Assembly (NCBI RefSeq): GCF_004011175.1
Contig: NZ_RQXX01000002.1
Span: forward strand, 620,001-684,000
DNA length: 64,000 nucleotides
Reading direction: 5' to 3'
Origin: Mesobaculum littorinae
GTDB taxonomy: Bacteria > Pseudomonadota > Alphaproteobacteria > Rhodobacterales > Rhodobacteraceae
Below are positions 53,193-61,599 of the stretch, piece by piece; position 1 is the first letter of the stretch, and each line of letters opens with the position of its first letter. A program made the position numbers and the translations under genes. Below the pieces are notes generated by a model. That model ran no database searches. It was not told the DNA's origin and saw nothing but the letters and a program-made list of their open reading frames with translations.

Positions 53193-53816
53193 ATGTCACG
53201 CAAACTCATCCTCACGGCGGGGCTGTCTGCCGTTGCCCTGACCGCCATCGCCGGCCTCGGCGCCCGGGCCGAGATCGCCGCCGCGCCGCCCGCGGTGCAA
53301 AGCGTTTCGGACGGCGGTACCAGAGCCGATCAGGGGCGTGGGCGCCGCGGCCCCGACTTCGCCACTCTGGATACGGATGGTGATGGCCGCTTGACGGCCG
53401 AGGATGTGGCCGCCGCCCGCACCGGGCGGTTCGAGGCGGCGGATACCGACGGGAACGGAACCCTGGATGTCGAGGAGATCGCCGCCGCCGCGCAGCGCCG
53501 CATGGCGCGCCGGATGGTCGAGCGCTTCGACGGCAACGGGGACGGCGCCCTGTCGCCGGACGAGATGCCAGATCGCGGCGCGGGTCAGCTGGCGCATCTG
53601 CGCGCCATGGATGCGGATTGGGACGGCGCAGTGACCGAAGCCGAGTTCGCTGCCCGACCCGCACAGCGCCGGGGCCGTCCCCACGGGGCCGGGCAAGGCT
53701 GGCACCACCATGCGCCGCACGGTCCGGCGCGGGGCGGGGCAATGCCCGACGTCATGCCGGAGGTCCGCGCGCCCGAAGCGATGGGCGTGCCCGATGCGCC
53801 CGGCGCGGCCGACTAG
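53193..53816 (+). CDS. exported EF-hand protein
   Basis: 207 residues. A signal peptide (to about residue 26, GARA/EI), then four EF-hand loops at about 60-71 (DTDGDGRLTAED), 84-95, 113-124 and 140-151, each with the Asp-x-Asp-x-Asp-Gly pattern, and a His/Pro-rich tail. Likely a periplasmic calcium-binding protein. AAGGAGG stands about ten bases before the ATG. It precedes an ECF sigma factor, its putative anti-sigma factor and a periplasmic metal-sensor-like gene on the same strand, suggesting a common stress or metal-response unit. Confidence 0.88.
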   Translation: MSRKLILTAGLSAVALTAIAGLGARAEIAAAPPAVQSVSDGGTRADQGRGRRGPDFATLDTDGDGRLTAEDVAAARTGRFEAADTDGNGTLDVEEIAAAAQRRMARRMVERFDGNGDGALSPDEMPDRGAGQLAHLRAMDADWDGAVTEAEFAARPAQRRGRPHGAGQGWHHHAPHGPARGGAMPDVMPEVRAPEAMGVPDAPGAAD

Positions 53817-53914
53817 GACAGGCCGGTCGTCGCCCCCCGAACCGGCAGAGGCCCCGGCACGTGCCCGGGCGCCGATTGCCGGATCGCGGGGGATCGGCTA
53901 GGCCGCAGGGCAGG

Positions 53915-54505
53915 ATGTCCATGGCGCTCGACGATCATCATGACACGCCGGACGAGGCGTTGCTGATCGCCTTCGGCAACGGGGACGCCGGGGCGGCGCG
54001 GCTCTTGACCGCGCGGCTTCTGCCGCGCGTGCTGGCCATCGCGTCCCGGCTTCTTACCGGCGACCGGGCCGAGGCCGAGGACGTGGCGCAGGAGGCGATG
54101 CTGCGGCTGTGGCGGATCGCGCCCGACTGGCGCAGCGGCGAGGCGAAGGTGACGACGTGGCTCTACCGCGTGACCTCCAACCTGTGCATCGACCGGATCC
54201 GGCGGCGCGGCCGGTCCGTGGCGCTCGAGGCGGCGGGCGATCCGCCCGATCCGCACCCCGGGGCGGCCGCGGCGCTTCTCGCGGCCGACCGCAGCGCCGC
54301 GTTGGACGCCGCCCTGGCGCGGCTGCCGGACCGGCAGCGGCAGGCCGTCGTGCTGCGCCATCTGGAAGAGCTCGCCAATCCGCAGATTGCCGAGATCATG
54401 GAAATTTCGACGGAGGCGGTCGAAAGTCTGACCGCCAGGGGCCGACGCGCGCTGGCTGCCGCGCTGACCGCACGACGTGAGGAGCTGGGCTATGACGCAG
54501 AGTGA
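53915..54505 (+). CDS. ECF-family RNA polymerase sigma factor
   Basis: 196 residues. Region 2 includes ARLLPRVLAIASRLL, DRAEAEDVAQEAMLRLWRIAPDW and TWLYRVTSNLCIDRIRR; region 4 includes ALARLPDRQRQAVVLRHLEELANPQIAEIM and the helix STEAVESLTARGRRAL. ATG 53915 is chosen (AGG just upstream). It overlaps the next gene by 14 bases. It probably directs this cluster and other extracytoplasmic stress genes. Confidence 0.93.
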   Translation: MSMALDDHHDTPDEALLIAFGNGDAGAARLLTARLLPRVLAIASRLLTGDRAEAEDVAQEAMLRLWRIAPDWRSGEAKVTTWLYRVTSNLCIDRIRRRGRSVALEAAGDPPDPHPGAAAALLAADRSAALDAALARLPDRQRQAVVLRHLEELANPQIAEIMEISTEAVESLTARGRRALAAALTARREELGYDAE

Positions 54506-54968
54506 CGGGACGCCCCCGACGGACCCGGGCCGGGATGATCCGCTGGATGCGCTCTTTGCGCAGGCGCGCCGCACGTCGCCCGTGCCCTCGGCCCGGCTGA
54601 TAGACGCGGTGCTGCGCGATGCCGCGGCAGAGGCATCGGCGCAGGCGCCCGCTACGCAAAAGGCCGTGCGCCACGGGAACGACGCGCGCCACGGCAACGC
54701 CGCGCGCCGCGGCTGGCTTGCCCGGTTGGGCGGCGCTCTGGGCGGCTGGCCCGGTGTCGCGGGGCTGACCGCCGCCGCGGCTGCCGGTGTCTGGATTGGT
54801 GCCGCGGCCGGGCAGGGCACGGGCACGCTGTCCCGCATAGCCCAGCTGGCCGTCCCCGGCGCCGCGTCCGGGATCTACGCGAGCGCCCCGCAAAGTACGG
54901 AGGAGGAGGCGGCAAGCTACGTGCTGGCCGACCTGCTGCCCGCGATCCCCCTTGGCGAAGAGGAATGA
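54492..54968 (+). CDS. putative anti-sigma factor, one membrane span
   Basis: 158 residues. A cytosolic part of about 80 residues (DPLDALFAQARRTSPVPSARLIDAVLRDAA) precedes one membrane span (about 82-106, GGWPGVAGLTAAAAAGVWIG) and a periplasmic tail. No zinc-binding ZAS motif is present, so it is not the classical type. Anti-sigma role is inferred from position, overlap with the sigma gene and topology. Confidence 0.75.
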   Translation: MTQSDGTPPTDPGRDDPLDALFAQARRTSPVPSARLIDAVLRDAAAEASAQAPATQKAVRHGNDARHGNAARRGWLARLGGALGGWPGVAGLTAAAAAGVWIGAAAGQGTGTLSRIAQLAVPGAASGIYASAPQSTEEEAASYVLADLLPAIPLGEEE

Positions 54969-54971
54969 GCC

Positions 54972-55643
54972 ATGGCTGACCCCGCATCCCGCCGCGTGAA
55001 AATCGCCCTGATCCTGTCGCTTGCCCTGAACCTGCTGGTCCTGGGCGTCGTCCTGGGGGCCGTTCTGGGTGGCCCGCCGCATCATGGCCCGAGGGGGGCG
55101 CACGGCTCAGGCGCGCCCGGTGCCCACCTCTGGCCCATGCAGGAGCGGGGGCCGCACCACGGGCCCGGTGCCGGGCGGCGCGACCGCGACGGCGGGCCGC
55201 CGCCGCGCGGGCTGGCCCCGATGCCCTACCTCATGGCTCTGGAACCTGAGGATCGGCAGGCCCTGTTCGAGGCAATGCGCCGCAATCCAGACGGCTTTCG
55301 CAGCCGGTTTGCCGCGCTCAAGGAGGACTTCGACGCGTTCCTCGCTGTTCTGCGCGCGCCGGACTTCTCGCCCGATGCCGCGCGCGCGGTGCTTGACCGG
55401 CAAAGGGACGCGGCGACGGCTCAGCAGTCCGAGGGCGCGGAGCTGCTGATCGCTCGGCTGGCAGAGCTGCCCCCCGAAGCGCGGCTGGCCTATGCCGACC
55501 GGCTGGACCGGTCGCTGTCGCGCGGGCCGGGGCGGCGCGGGGATGACGGGGAAACGCATGTACCGGGTGTCGCGCGGGCCCCCGGTCGCGATACCCCGAC
55601 CGACGCGCCCGCCGACGCGCAACCCGGCACAGCGGCGGACTGA
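54972..55643 (+). CDS. periplasmic heavy-metal sensor-like protein
   Basis: 223 residues. N-terminal membrane anchor (about 9-33), then a His/Gly/Pro-rich stretch (HHGPRGAHGSG, HHGPGAGRRDRDGG), a helical domain of the CpxP/CnrX (Metal_resist) type with MALEPEDRQALFEAMRRNPDGFRSRF, and a polar tail. CnrX-like proteins hold an anti-sigma factor in check according to periplasmic metal. Three bases separate it from the anti-sigma gene. The metal, if any, is unknown. Confidence 0.82.
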   Translation: MADPASRRVKIALILSLALNLLVLGVVLGAVLGGPPHHGPRGAHGSGAPGAHLWPMQERGPHHGPGAGRRDRDGGPPPRGLAPMPYLMALEPEDRQALFEAMRRNPDGFRSRFAALKEDFDAFLAVLRAPDFSPDAARAVLDRQRDAATAQQSEGAELLIARLAELPPEARLAYADRLDRSLSRGPGRRGDDGETHVPGVARAPGRDTPTDAPADAQPGTAAD

Positions 55644-55755
55644 TCGGAGCCTTCGAGAGGGGGATACCCGTCGCGCCCGGGTGTGCCGCCGCGCGTCAGG
55701 GGGCGGCTCCCCGCGCCAATAGCCCCGGGGACGGGGTCGCGGATCCAGACGGGAA

Positions 55756-57180
55756 TCAGGCGCCGCCCGCGCCCCGCGTGGGGTAGATCGGGCCCGACGT
55801 CGGCGCACCGGGCACCTCGGGTCCCGCGACCTGGACGCGATTGCGGCCCCCGGACTTGGCCCGGTAAAGCGCCGCGTCGGCGCGGGCGATCACTGATGTG
55901 GAAGACTCCGTGCCGTCGCTTTCGGCCAGTCCGATGCTGGCGGTCACGGTGATCGCGCCGCCGTTCGGCAACGCCACCGGGCTTTGCGACAGGCGCGCAC
56001 GGATCCGGTCGGCGATGGGCTCGGCCTCGGCCCGGCCGCAATCGGGCAGCACGATCAGGAACTCCTCGCCCCCGATCCGCGCCAGCAGGTCCGGCCCGCG
56101 CAGGTCGTCGCGCAACCGCAGCGCGGTTTCGCACAGCACCGCGTCGCCACCGCCATGGCCATACCGGTCGTTGACCCGCTTGAAATTGTCGAGGTCCAGC
56201 ATCAGCACGGAAAAGCTTTGCTGCATCCGTCGCGCGCGGTCGACCACCCCGGCGAGGTGGTTCTCGGCATAGCGCCGGTTGTAGAGCCCGGTCAGCGGAT
56301 CCAGCGCCGCCAGCTTCAGCCCGGTGTCGAAGGCAAGCTGCAGGCGGTCGGCCTCGCGCTTGCGGGCGAGTTGGGCGGTGATCCTGAGGCCCAGCTCCAC
56401 CGGGTCGAAGCCGTCTTCGAGCAGGTCGTTCGCGCCGTAGTCCAGCGCGTGCTCGGCCTCGGCGCCGTCGTCGTCGGGATGCACGACGAGGATCGCGGCA
56501 TGCCGGGTCGCGGGGCGGCTGCGCAGTTCCGCCAGCAATGCCGTGCCCGCCGCCGGGGCGATCACCTCGGAGGCCAGGACGAACACGTCGGGGGCCCCCC
56601 GCGGCGCCACTTCGAGCGCCGAATCGGGGTCGAGCAGGACGATATCGTGGCGGAACCCGCCGCGCAGCAGGGCCTCTTTCCAGATGCGCCCGGCGGCCGG
56701 GGTAGCGCCGACCAGCGCCACGCGGCCGGGCCGTTCGAACCCGGCCGCGGGTTCGGCAAATCCCAGGTCGCGGGCGGTGCTTTCGCGCATCCGCAGCTCG
56801 GCCCGCGTTTCCGCGGCGCGCAGCAGCGACCGTACGCGGGCTTGCAGCGCGGCGGGGCGCACGGGCTTCGAGATCACGTCGTCGGCGCCCGCGGCCAGCA
56901 CGTCGAGCCGCAGCTGCCGTTCCTCCCGCCCCGCAAGCACGAGGATCGGTACCGTCGCGGTCTGGGGATCGGCGCGCAGCTTGCGGCAGAGCTCGGGCGC
57001 GGGCGTGCCCGGCAACCCGCCGTCGAGCAGCAGCAGCGCAGGGCTGCGATGGGCCACGGCGGCATAGACATCGTCGGCCGAACTTGCTTGGATCACATCA
57101 TGATGGGCCCGGACCAGGATCGCCTTGAGCGCGATCCGGCCGGTCGACATTGTCGCCGCGATCAGGATCCGGCCGGGCAT
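55756..57180 (-). CDS. PleD-like diguanylate cyclase with two degenerate receiver domains
   Basis: 474 residues: receiver 1 (1-120), receiver 2 (about 150-270), GGDEF (about 305-460). Receiver 1 has LLLLDGGLPG and SKPV but begins ILIAATM, so the acidic pair is missing; receiver 2 lacks the Asp and Lys sites. The cyclase domain is intact: DPLTGLYNRRY, LMLDLDNFKRVNDRYGHGGGD, and GGEEF with an I-site RGPD five residues before it. It should make c-di-GMP with product inhibition but may not respond to phosphorylation. Divergent from DUF3572. Confidence 0.9.
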   Translation of the reverse strand: MPGRILIAATMSTGRIALKAILVRAHHDVIQASSADDVYAAVAHRSPALLLLDGGLPGTPAPELCRKLRADPQTATVPILVLAGREERQLRLDVLAAGADDVISKPVRPAALQARVRSLLRAAETRAELRMRESTARDLGFAEPAAGFERPGRVALVGATPAAGRIWKEALLRGGFRHDIVLLDPDSALEVAPRGAPDVFVLASEVIAPAAGTALLAELRSRPATRHAAILVVHPDDDGAEAEHALDYGANDLLEDGFDPVELGLRITAQLARKREADRLQLAFDTGLKLAALDPLTGLYNRRYAENHLAGVVDRARRMQQSFSVLMLDLDNFKRVNDRYGHGGGDAVLCETALRLRDDLRGPDLLARIGGEEFLIVLPDCGRAEAEPIADRIRARLSQSPVALPNGGAITVTASIGLAESDGTESSTSVIARADAALYRAKSGGRNRVQVAGPEVPGAPTSGPIYPTRGAGGA

Positions 57181-57285
57181 CCGCAAGCCTCGCCATTTTG
57201 AGTCGATTTCGTATAGTATAGAGAAAGTGTGGGGAAAGGGGTTAACAAACCCTTTCCATCGGCAAGGATTCGCAGGAGGCGCCGT

Positions 57286-57564
57286 GTGACCGAAGATCAG
57301 GCCGAGACGATTGCCGCCCAGGCGCTGGGGTGGCTGGCCTCGGATCCGGACCTCATGGGCGTGTTCCTGGGGGCCAGCGGCATGTCGATCGACGATCTGC
57401 GCGGCGGCGCCGGATCGCCCGAGATCCTGGGCGCGGTGCTGGATTTCGTCTGCATGGACGACGATTGGGTCGTGCGGTTCTGCGACGACACCGGCCGCCG
57501 CTACGAGGATCCAGCCCGGGCCCGGGCCGTGCTGGCCGGTCCCGCGGGGATGCACTGGACGTGA
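57286..57564 (+). CDS. DUF3572 domain protein
   Basis: 92 residues from GTG 57286, with AGGAGG six bases upstream. The sequence TEDQAETIAAQALGWLASDPDLMGVFLGASG, then LGAVLDFVCMDDDWVVRFCDD, matches the alphaproteobacterial DUF3572 family, which often lies next to pleD-like genes and divJ/divK. Function unknown. About 105 bases of divergent promoter separate it from the PleD-like gene, containing TATAGTATAGA. Confidence 0.88.
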   Translation: MTEDQAETIAAQALGWLASDPDLMGVFLGASGMSIDDLRGGAGSPEILGAVLDFVCMDDDWVVRFCDDTGRRYEDPARARAVLAGPAGMHWT

Positions 57565-57574
57565 CCGGCCGCGC

Positions 57575-58021
57575 CTACAGCTGCGGCAGCGACACCGGCT
57601 CGCCCTCGGTGATGCGCGCCAGCAGGCGGCGCAGGTCCTGCCGCTCGGCGGGCGACAGCTTGGCATCCATCATCTCGTTGTTGGCCTGCGCCATCGGAAC
57701 GCCCGCGTCCAGCGCGTCGCGCCCCGCGGCGGTCAGGCCCACGCGCGTGGTGCGCCGGTCGGTCTTGCCGCTTTGACGTTCGACCAGTCCCATCGCCTCC
57801 ATCTGCTTCAGCGCGCGGGAGGTCGCGGTGCGGTCGATGCCGACGAACTGCGCCAGGTCCGAGGGCTGGGTCAGCCCCTCGTTGCCGACGCCGAGAAGGA
57901 CGCACCACATGATGCGGGTCAGGCCGAGGGTCTTCAACTGCTCGTCCAGCCGCCGCTCCTGAAGGCGGGAGGCGAGCGAGAGGCGATAGCCGAGAGAGTC
58001 GTGCAGGCTGTAGGCGGTCAT
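57575..58021 (-). CDS. MarR family transcriptional regulator
   Basis: 148 residues. A winged helix-turn-helix: QPSDLAQFVGIDRTATSRALKQMEAMGLVERQSGKTDRRTTRVGLTAAG, with dimerising helices at both ends. Ligand unknown. Its start lies 35 bases from that of the divergent HAD gene, which may be its target. Its end almost touches the DUF3572 stop (convergent). Confidence 0.9.
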   Translation of the reverse strand: MTAYSLHDSLGYRLSLASRLQERRLDEQLKTLGLTRIMWCVLLGVGNEGLTQPSDLAQFVGIDRTATSRALKQMEAMGLVERQSGKTDRRTTRVGLTAAGRDALDAGVPMAQANNEMMDAKLSPAERQDLRRLLARITEGEPVSLPQL

Positions 58022-58056
58022 GCGCGACAGGGTCGGCAGTTTGCCAGGGGGTGTCA

Positions 58057-58812
58057 ATGAAGCGTGACGGAACCGGCGGGCGCGGTGGCGGGATTCCGGC
58101 CCTGCGCTGCGTGGTCTTCGACAAGGACGGAACGTTGTTCGATTTCCACGCCACCTGGTCGGCCTGGGCCGCGGCGGTGATCGCGGACCTCTCACAGGGG
58201 GACGCGGCGCGGGCCATGCGGCTGGGCCATGCCATCGGGTTCGATACCGAGGCGGGGCGGTTCCTGCCGGGCTCGCCCGTGGTCGCGGGCACCCCGGACG
58301 AGATCGCGGCGCTGATGGCGCCGCATGTGACGCCCGCGCAGCGCGAGGGACTGACCGAGAGGCTGAACGCCGCCGCGACGCGGGCGCCGCAGGTCGAGGC
58401 GGTGCCGCTGGCGCAGCTTTTCGACCGGCTCGCGGCCTCGGGCGTCGCCGCGGCCGTCGTGACCAACGATGCCGAGGCCGCGGCGCTGGCGCACCTGAGG
58501 GCCGCCGGGGTGGCGGAGCGGTTCGTCACGGTGATCGGTTTCGACAGCGGGCACGGCGCCAAGCCCGGGGCCGGGCCACTGCTGGCCGCTGCCGCCGCGG
58601 CCGGTGTCCCGCCCGAGGACTGCGCGATGGTCGGCGACAGCCTGCATGACCTTGCCGCCGCCCGCGCCGCGGGGATGGCCGCGGTCGCCGTGCTGACCGG
58701 CCCCGCGGGCGCAGACGAGCTGGGCCCCGCCGCCGATGTCGTGCTGCCCGACATCTCGGCCCTGCCCGAATGGCTGGCAGCCCGGAACGGCGCCGCGGCC
58801 GAGGACGACTGA
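58057..58812 (+). CDS. HAD family hydrolase
   Basis: 251 residues. Motif I is VVFDKDGTLFDF, motif II VVTNDAEA, and the metal motif is CAMVGDSLHDLAAARAAGM. The cap is helical, as in phosphoglycolate phosphatase-like enzymes, so a small phosphate ester is the likely substrate. ATG 58057 follows AGGGGG; a GTG two codons earlier is possible. Probably controlled by the divergent MarR protein. Confidence 0.88.
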   Translation: MKRDGTGGRGGGIPALRCVVFDKDGTLFDFHATWSAWAAAVIADLSQGDAARAMRLGHAIGFDTEAGRFLPGSPVVAGTPDEIAALMAPHVTPAQREGLTERLNAAATRAPQVEAVPLAQLFDRLAASGVAAAVVTNDAEAAALAHLRAAGVAERFVTVIGFDSGHGAKPGAGPLLAAAAAAGVPPEDCAMVGDSLHDLAAARAAGMAAVAVLTGPAGADELGPAADVVLPDISALPEWLAARNGAAAEDD

Positions 58813-59232
58813 GGGCTGTCCGGCCGCCCGCCCAACCGCGGTCCCACCGCGATGACCGGCCAGAGTATGGGGCCAAAGTTGAGGGGCCTGATTGGTGGGC
58901 CAGAGTGGCGGGTTGACCTGGTGGGTCGGGGTCGCCTCTGGGTCGGGGCGGAAAGCGGGGTGGTGGCCGGGGCGGCGCAGGCGGTCCCCGGGGCTCTCTT
59001 CCCGGTGGTGGGGAGCTGCGACCCGCCCCCGGACGGCCGTGCATCCGGACGGGAATGCACACTGACGGAAATGCACACGGACGGGCTTGCATCCTGACGG
59101 GCGGATGGCCGGGTCCGTGACCCTTGCGACTGTGCCCCTGTGCCCCCCGCGCCCCCGTGCGACCGGGGTGGTGGGAGGCTTGTCCCGGGGGTAGACAGTG
59201 CGCGGTAAGGCAGGCGCGAGCGAGGTAACGAC
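58813..59232. other. intergenic stretch with repeat array
   Basis: 420 bases. The first half is G-rich low-complexity with recurring GGGCC at 13-17 base intervals (58869-58920). The second half holds the 16-bp tandem array. An 81-codon open frame (58852-59097) runs through the array; no ribosome binding site, so I do not call it a gene. The DUF4153 promoter must lie after about 59104. Confidence 0.55.
59040..59103 (+). repeat. four tandem 16-bp repeats
   Basis: Units start at 59040, 59056, 59072 and 59088, each exactly 16 bases, with pattern TGCA(C/T)(A/C)C(G/T)GACGG and three variable bases. A fifth, degenerate unit (10 of 16) precedes them at 59024. The array ends 129 bases before the DUF4153 gene. 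Exact 16-base spacing with internal variation looks like a set of protein-binding iterons rather than slippage. Confidence 0.8.
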
Positions 59233-61263
59233 ATGCAGCCACACGTCAGGCAGGCCGAGGCAGGACCGGAGCACACACTTCTGCTGGCCGCGATCGGCGC
59301 GCTGGGCGGTGCCTCGGCATGGTTCGTTCTGGAAGAGCTCGACACTCTTCTGACCAATCAGCGGCTCTTGCTCGCGGCGCCCGTTGCGGTGGGTGTCTTC
59401 TTCCTGTCCCTGCTGGCGATGGCGGGGCCGCTGCGACTGACCCGGGCCGCGCCGGTCGCGCTGCTTTGCGCGGCCGCCGCCACGCTGCTTGCCGTCTGGG
59501 CCAGTTTCCGCTTCGACGAGGTCGGGCCCTTTATCGAGACGGCCAAGCCCACGGCGGCGCTGATCATCCTTGTCGGCCTCGCGCAGCCCTTCCTGATCGC
59601 CGCGCAGCGCCACGATCAGGACTGGGCGAATTACGCGGCGCTTTTCGACAATGCATGGGGGATCGTGATCCGCGGCCTCTGGGCGCTGATCTTCGCGATA
59701 CTGGTCTGGGGCGTGCTGATGCTGTCCGACGGATTGCTGAAGCAGGTCGGAATAACGCTCATCTCGCGCCTGCTCGAGGAACCGGCCGCGGGCTTCGTCA
59801 TCACCGGGCTGTCGGTCGGGCTGGCCGTGGGCGCCGCGCTCGACCGGCGCATCTACGCCTCGCCGCACCTTGCGCTGGGGCTCCTGCGGCTGCTGCTGCC
59901 GCCCGTGCTTCTGGTCACGGTCGTCTTCCTTGCCGCGATGGTGCCTCAGGCGCTGGCGGCGGGCGGCGATCTGGGCGAGATCTTCGGAGAGTTCTCGGCC
60001 GCCTCGGTCCTGATGTCGATGACCTTCATGTCGATCCTGCTGGTCACCTCGGCACTGGACCGCGGGCCGGCCGAGGCGGTGCAGGCGCGCCCGATGCGGA
60101 TCATGGCCCGTCTGCTGGCGCTGACGGTGCCGGCGATGGCGGGGCTTGCGCTGTTTGCGGTGCTGCTGCGGGTCTCGGACCACGGCTGGACACCCGAGAG
60201 GCTGGCCGCCGTCTCGGCCGCGGGGATGCTCTGTGCCTATGGCGTGGTCTACGCGGTGACGGCGCTGGTGACGCGCGACTGGATGCGGCATCTGCGCCGC
60301 GGCAACACGGCGCTGGCGCTGCTGACCATCCTCCTTGCGGCGCTGTGGCTGACCCCGGTCCTGGACGCGCAGAGGATTTCGGCCCGCGACCAGCTGGCGC
60401 GTATCCTCGACGGTCGCGCCGCGCCCGAGCCCGATACGCTTTGGCTGCTGGGGCATGACCTGGGGCGGGCCGGTACCGTGGCGCTGGCCCGGCTGGAAGA
60501 GCGGAGCGAGGATGCCGAGCTGATCGCGCGGATCGAACGCCTGCGCGAAACGGAACTCCGCTACGAATTCCTGCAGGACGAGCAGGGCGAGACCGTTCGC
60601 GCGCGTCGGATCGAAGACGATCTGACGGTGGTCCCCGCGGGCGCGGTCCTGCCCGAGGGCACGATGGACGACGTGCCGGAGTATCAGCAGAGCATGATCG
60701 TCGATGGCTGCGAGACCCGGACGCCGGGCGGGCGGCCGGGGTGCCTGGCCGTCGTCGCTGATTTCCTGACCGACCGTCCGGGCAACGAGGTCCTGTTCGT
60801 GTTCCAGCTGCCAACGGGCGGCATGATGCTGACCGCGCCGCACGAGATGGAGCAAACCGACTGGGGGCTCTCCTACGACTATCAACGGGATGTGCTTGAG
60901 GCGGACCTGATCGACCGTCTTGTCGAGGAAGGCGTCACCCTGGTCCCTGCGCCGGTGCAGTTCCTGCGCCTCCCCGATGGTCCGGCGCCGGTCACCGAGA
61001 CCGCGCCGCAGGACGGCGGGGCGGGGGATGGCTCGCCGGGCGAACCGGACGCCGCCCCCGGCACCCCCGAAAGCCCGTCCGCGGAACGGCCGGGCTCTGC
61101 GCAGGACGGCCCCGAAGAGCCGGGGGGCCGAGAGCCCGGGGTCGACATGCCCGGGTCCGGCACCTCAGGCGCCGAGGCCACCGATTTCGGGCGGCAGAGG
61201 GCGGTGACGCCCGGGCCCGAAACGCCCGATGCAGAGGTCGAGGCAGAGCCCGACGACAGCTAG
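59233..61263 (+). CDS. DUF4153 multi-span membrane protein
   Basis: 676 residues. About ten membrane helices in the first 390 residues match DUF4153 (NYAALFDNAWGIVIRGLWALIFA, VYAVTALVTRDWMRHLRRGN). A soluble part follows (about 395-580), then an acidic Pro/Gly/Ser tail of about 100 residues (PGEPDAAPGTPESPS onward) that appears disordered. Function unknown in all members. GAGG stands six bases before the ATG. The tail composition is similar to that of the LysM and Rap1a-like proteins. Confidence 0.87.
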   Translation: MQPHVRQAEAGPEHTLLLAAIGALGGASAWFVLEELDTLLTNQRLLLAAPVAVGVFFLSLLAMAGPLRLTRAAPVALLCAAAATLLAVWASFRFDEVGPFIETAKPTAALIILVGLAQPFLIAAQRHDQDWANYAALFDNAWGIVIRGLWALIFAILVWGVLMLSDGLLKQVGITLISRLLEEPAAGFVITGLSVGLAVGAALDRRIYASPHLALGLLRLLLPPVLLVTVVFLAAMVPQALAAGGDLGEIFGEFSAASVLMSMTFMSILLVTSALDRGPAEAVQARPMRIMARLLALTVPAMAGLALFAVLLRVSDHGWTPERLAAVSAAGMLCAYGVVYAVTALVTRDWMRHLRRGNTALALLTILLAALWLTPVLDAQRISARDQLARILDGRAAPEPDTLWLLGHDLGRAGTVALARLEERSEDAELIARIERLRETELRYEFLQDEQGETVRARRIEDDLTVVPAGAVLPEGTMDDVPEYQQSMIVDGCETRTPGGRPGCLAVVADFLTDRPGNEVLFVFQLPTGGMMLTAPHEMEQTDWGLSYDYQRDVLEADLIDRLVEEGVTLVPAPVQFLRLPDGPAPVTETAPQDGGAGDGSPGEPDAAPGTPESPSAERPGSAQDGPEEPGGREPGVDMPGSGTSGAEATDFGRQRAVTPGPETPDAEVEAEPDDS

Positions 61264-61599
61264 GGCACCGCGCGCCAAGCGGGGCCCGGCGCTAGGCCAC
61301 CCGACGTTGAACTACCCCCGGGGCCACCCCGGGCCGACAGCGCATCGGAGGGACTCCGGTGGCAGGCGGACTGGGTCGCCTTTCGGTCACAGCCCGCCGC
61401 CGGCACCCCGCGCTACAGGGGCGGATGCCACGGCCGCGGTGAGTGCCGATACCGGGCCGACACCGGGGCCGACCCGGCGTCGCAAAGGCGACGTTTCGCG
61501 GGAAAAGCCTGTGTACCGCGCGCTTGTCGACCTGCCGTTGGCGGTTTTTTAAACGCTGCCGCCTATTGTCCCTGTCGGGGACACATGACGGGGTACGTT
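61264..61599. other. gap upstream of the H-NOX gene
   Basis: 336 bases. No gene is seen. A small hairpin GTCGC-AAAG-GCGAC followed by GTTT (61479-61496) may be a terminator remnant. An AT-rich patch GGTTTTTTAAACG (61543-61555) may be the promoter of the H-NOX operon. I see no FNR-type or NsrR-type palindrome. Confidence 0.45.

Noticed and set aside
59024-59103. 16-bp repeats as a CRISPR array
   Set aside because: Units are contiguous with no spacers and too short; no cas genes are in the window.
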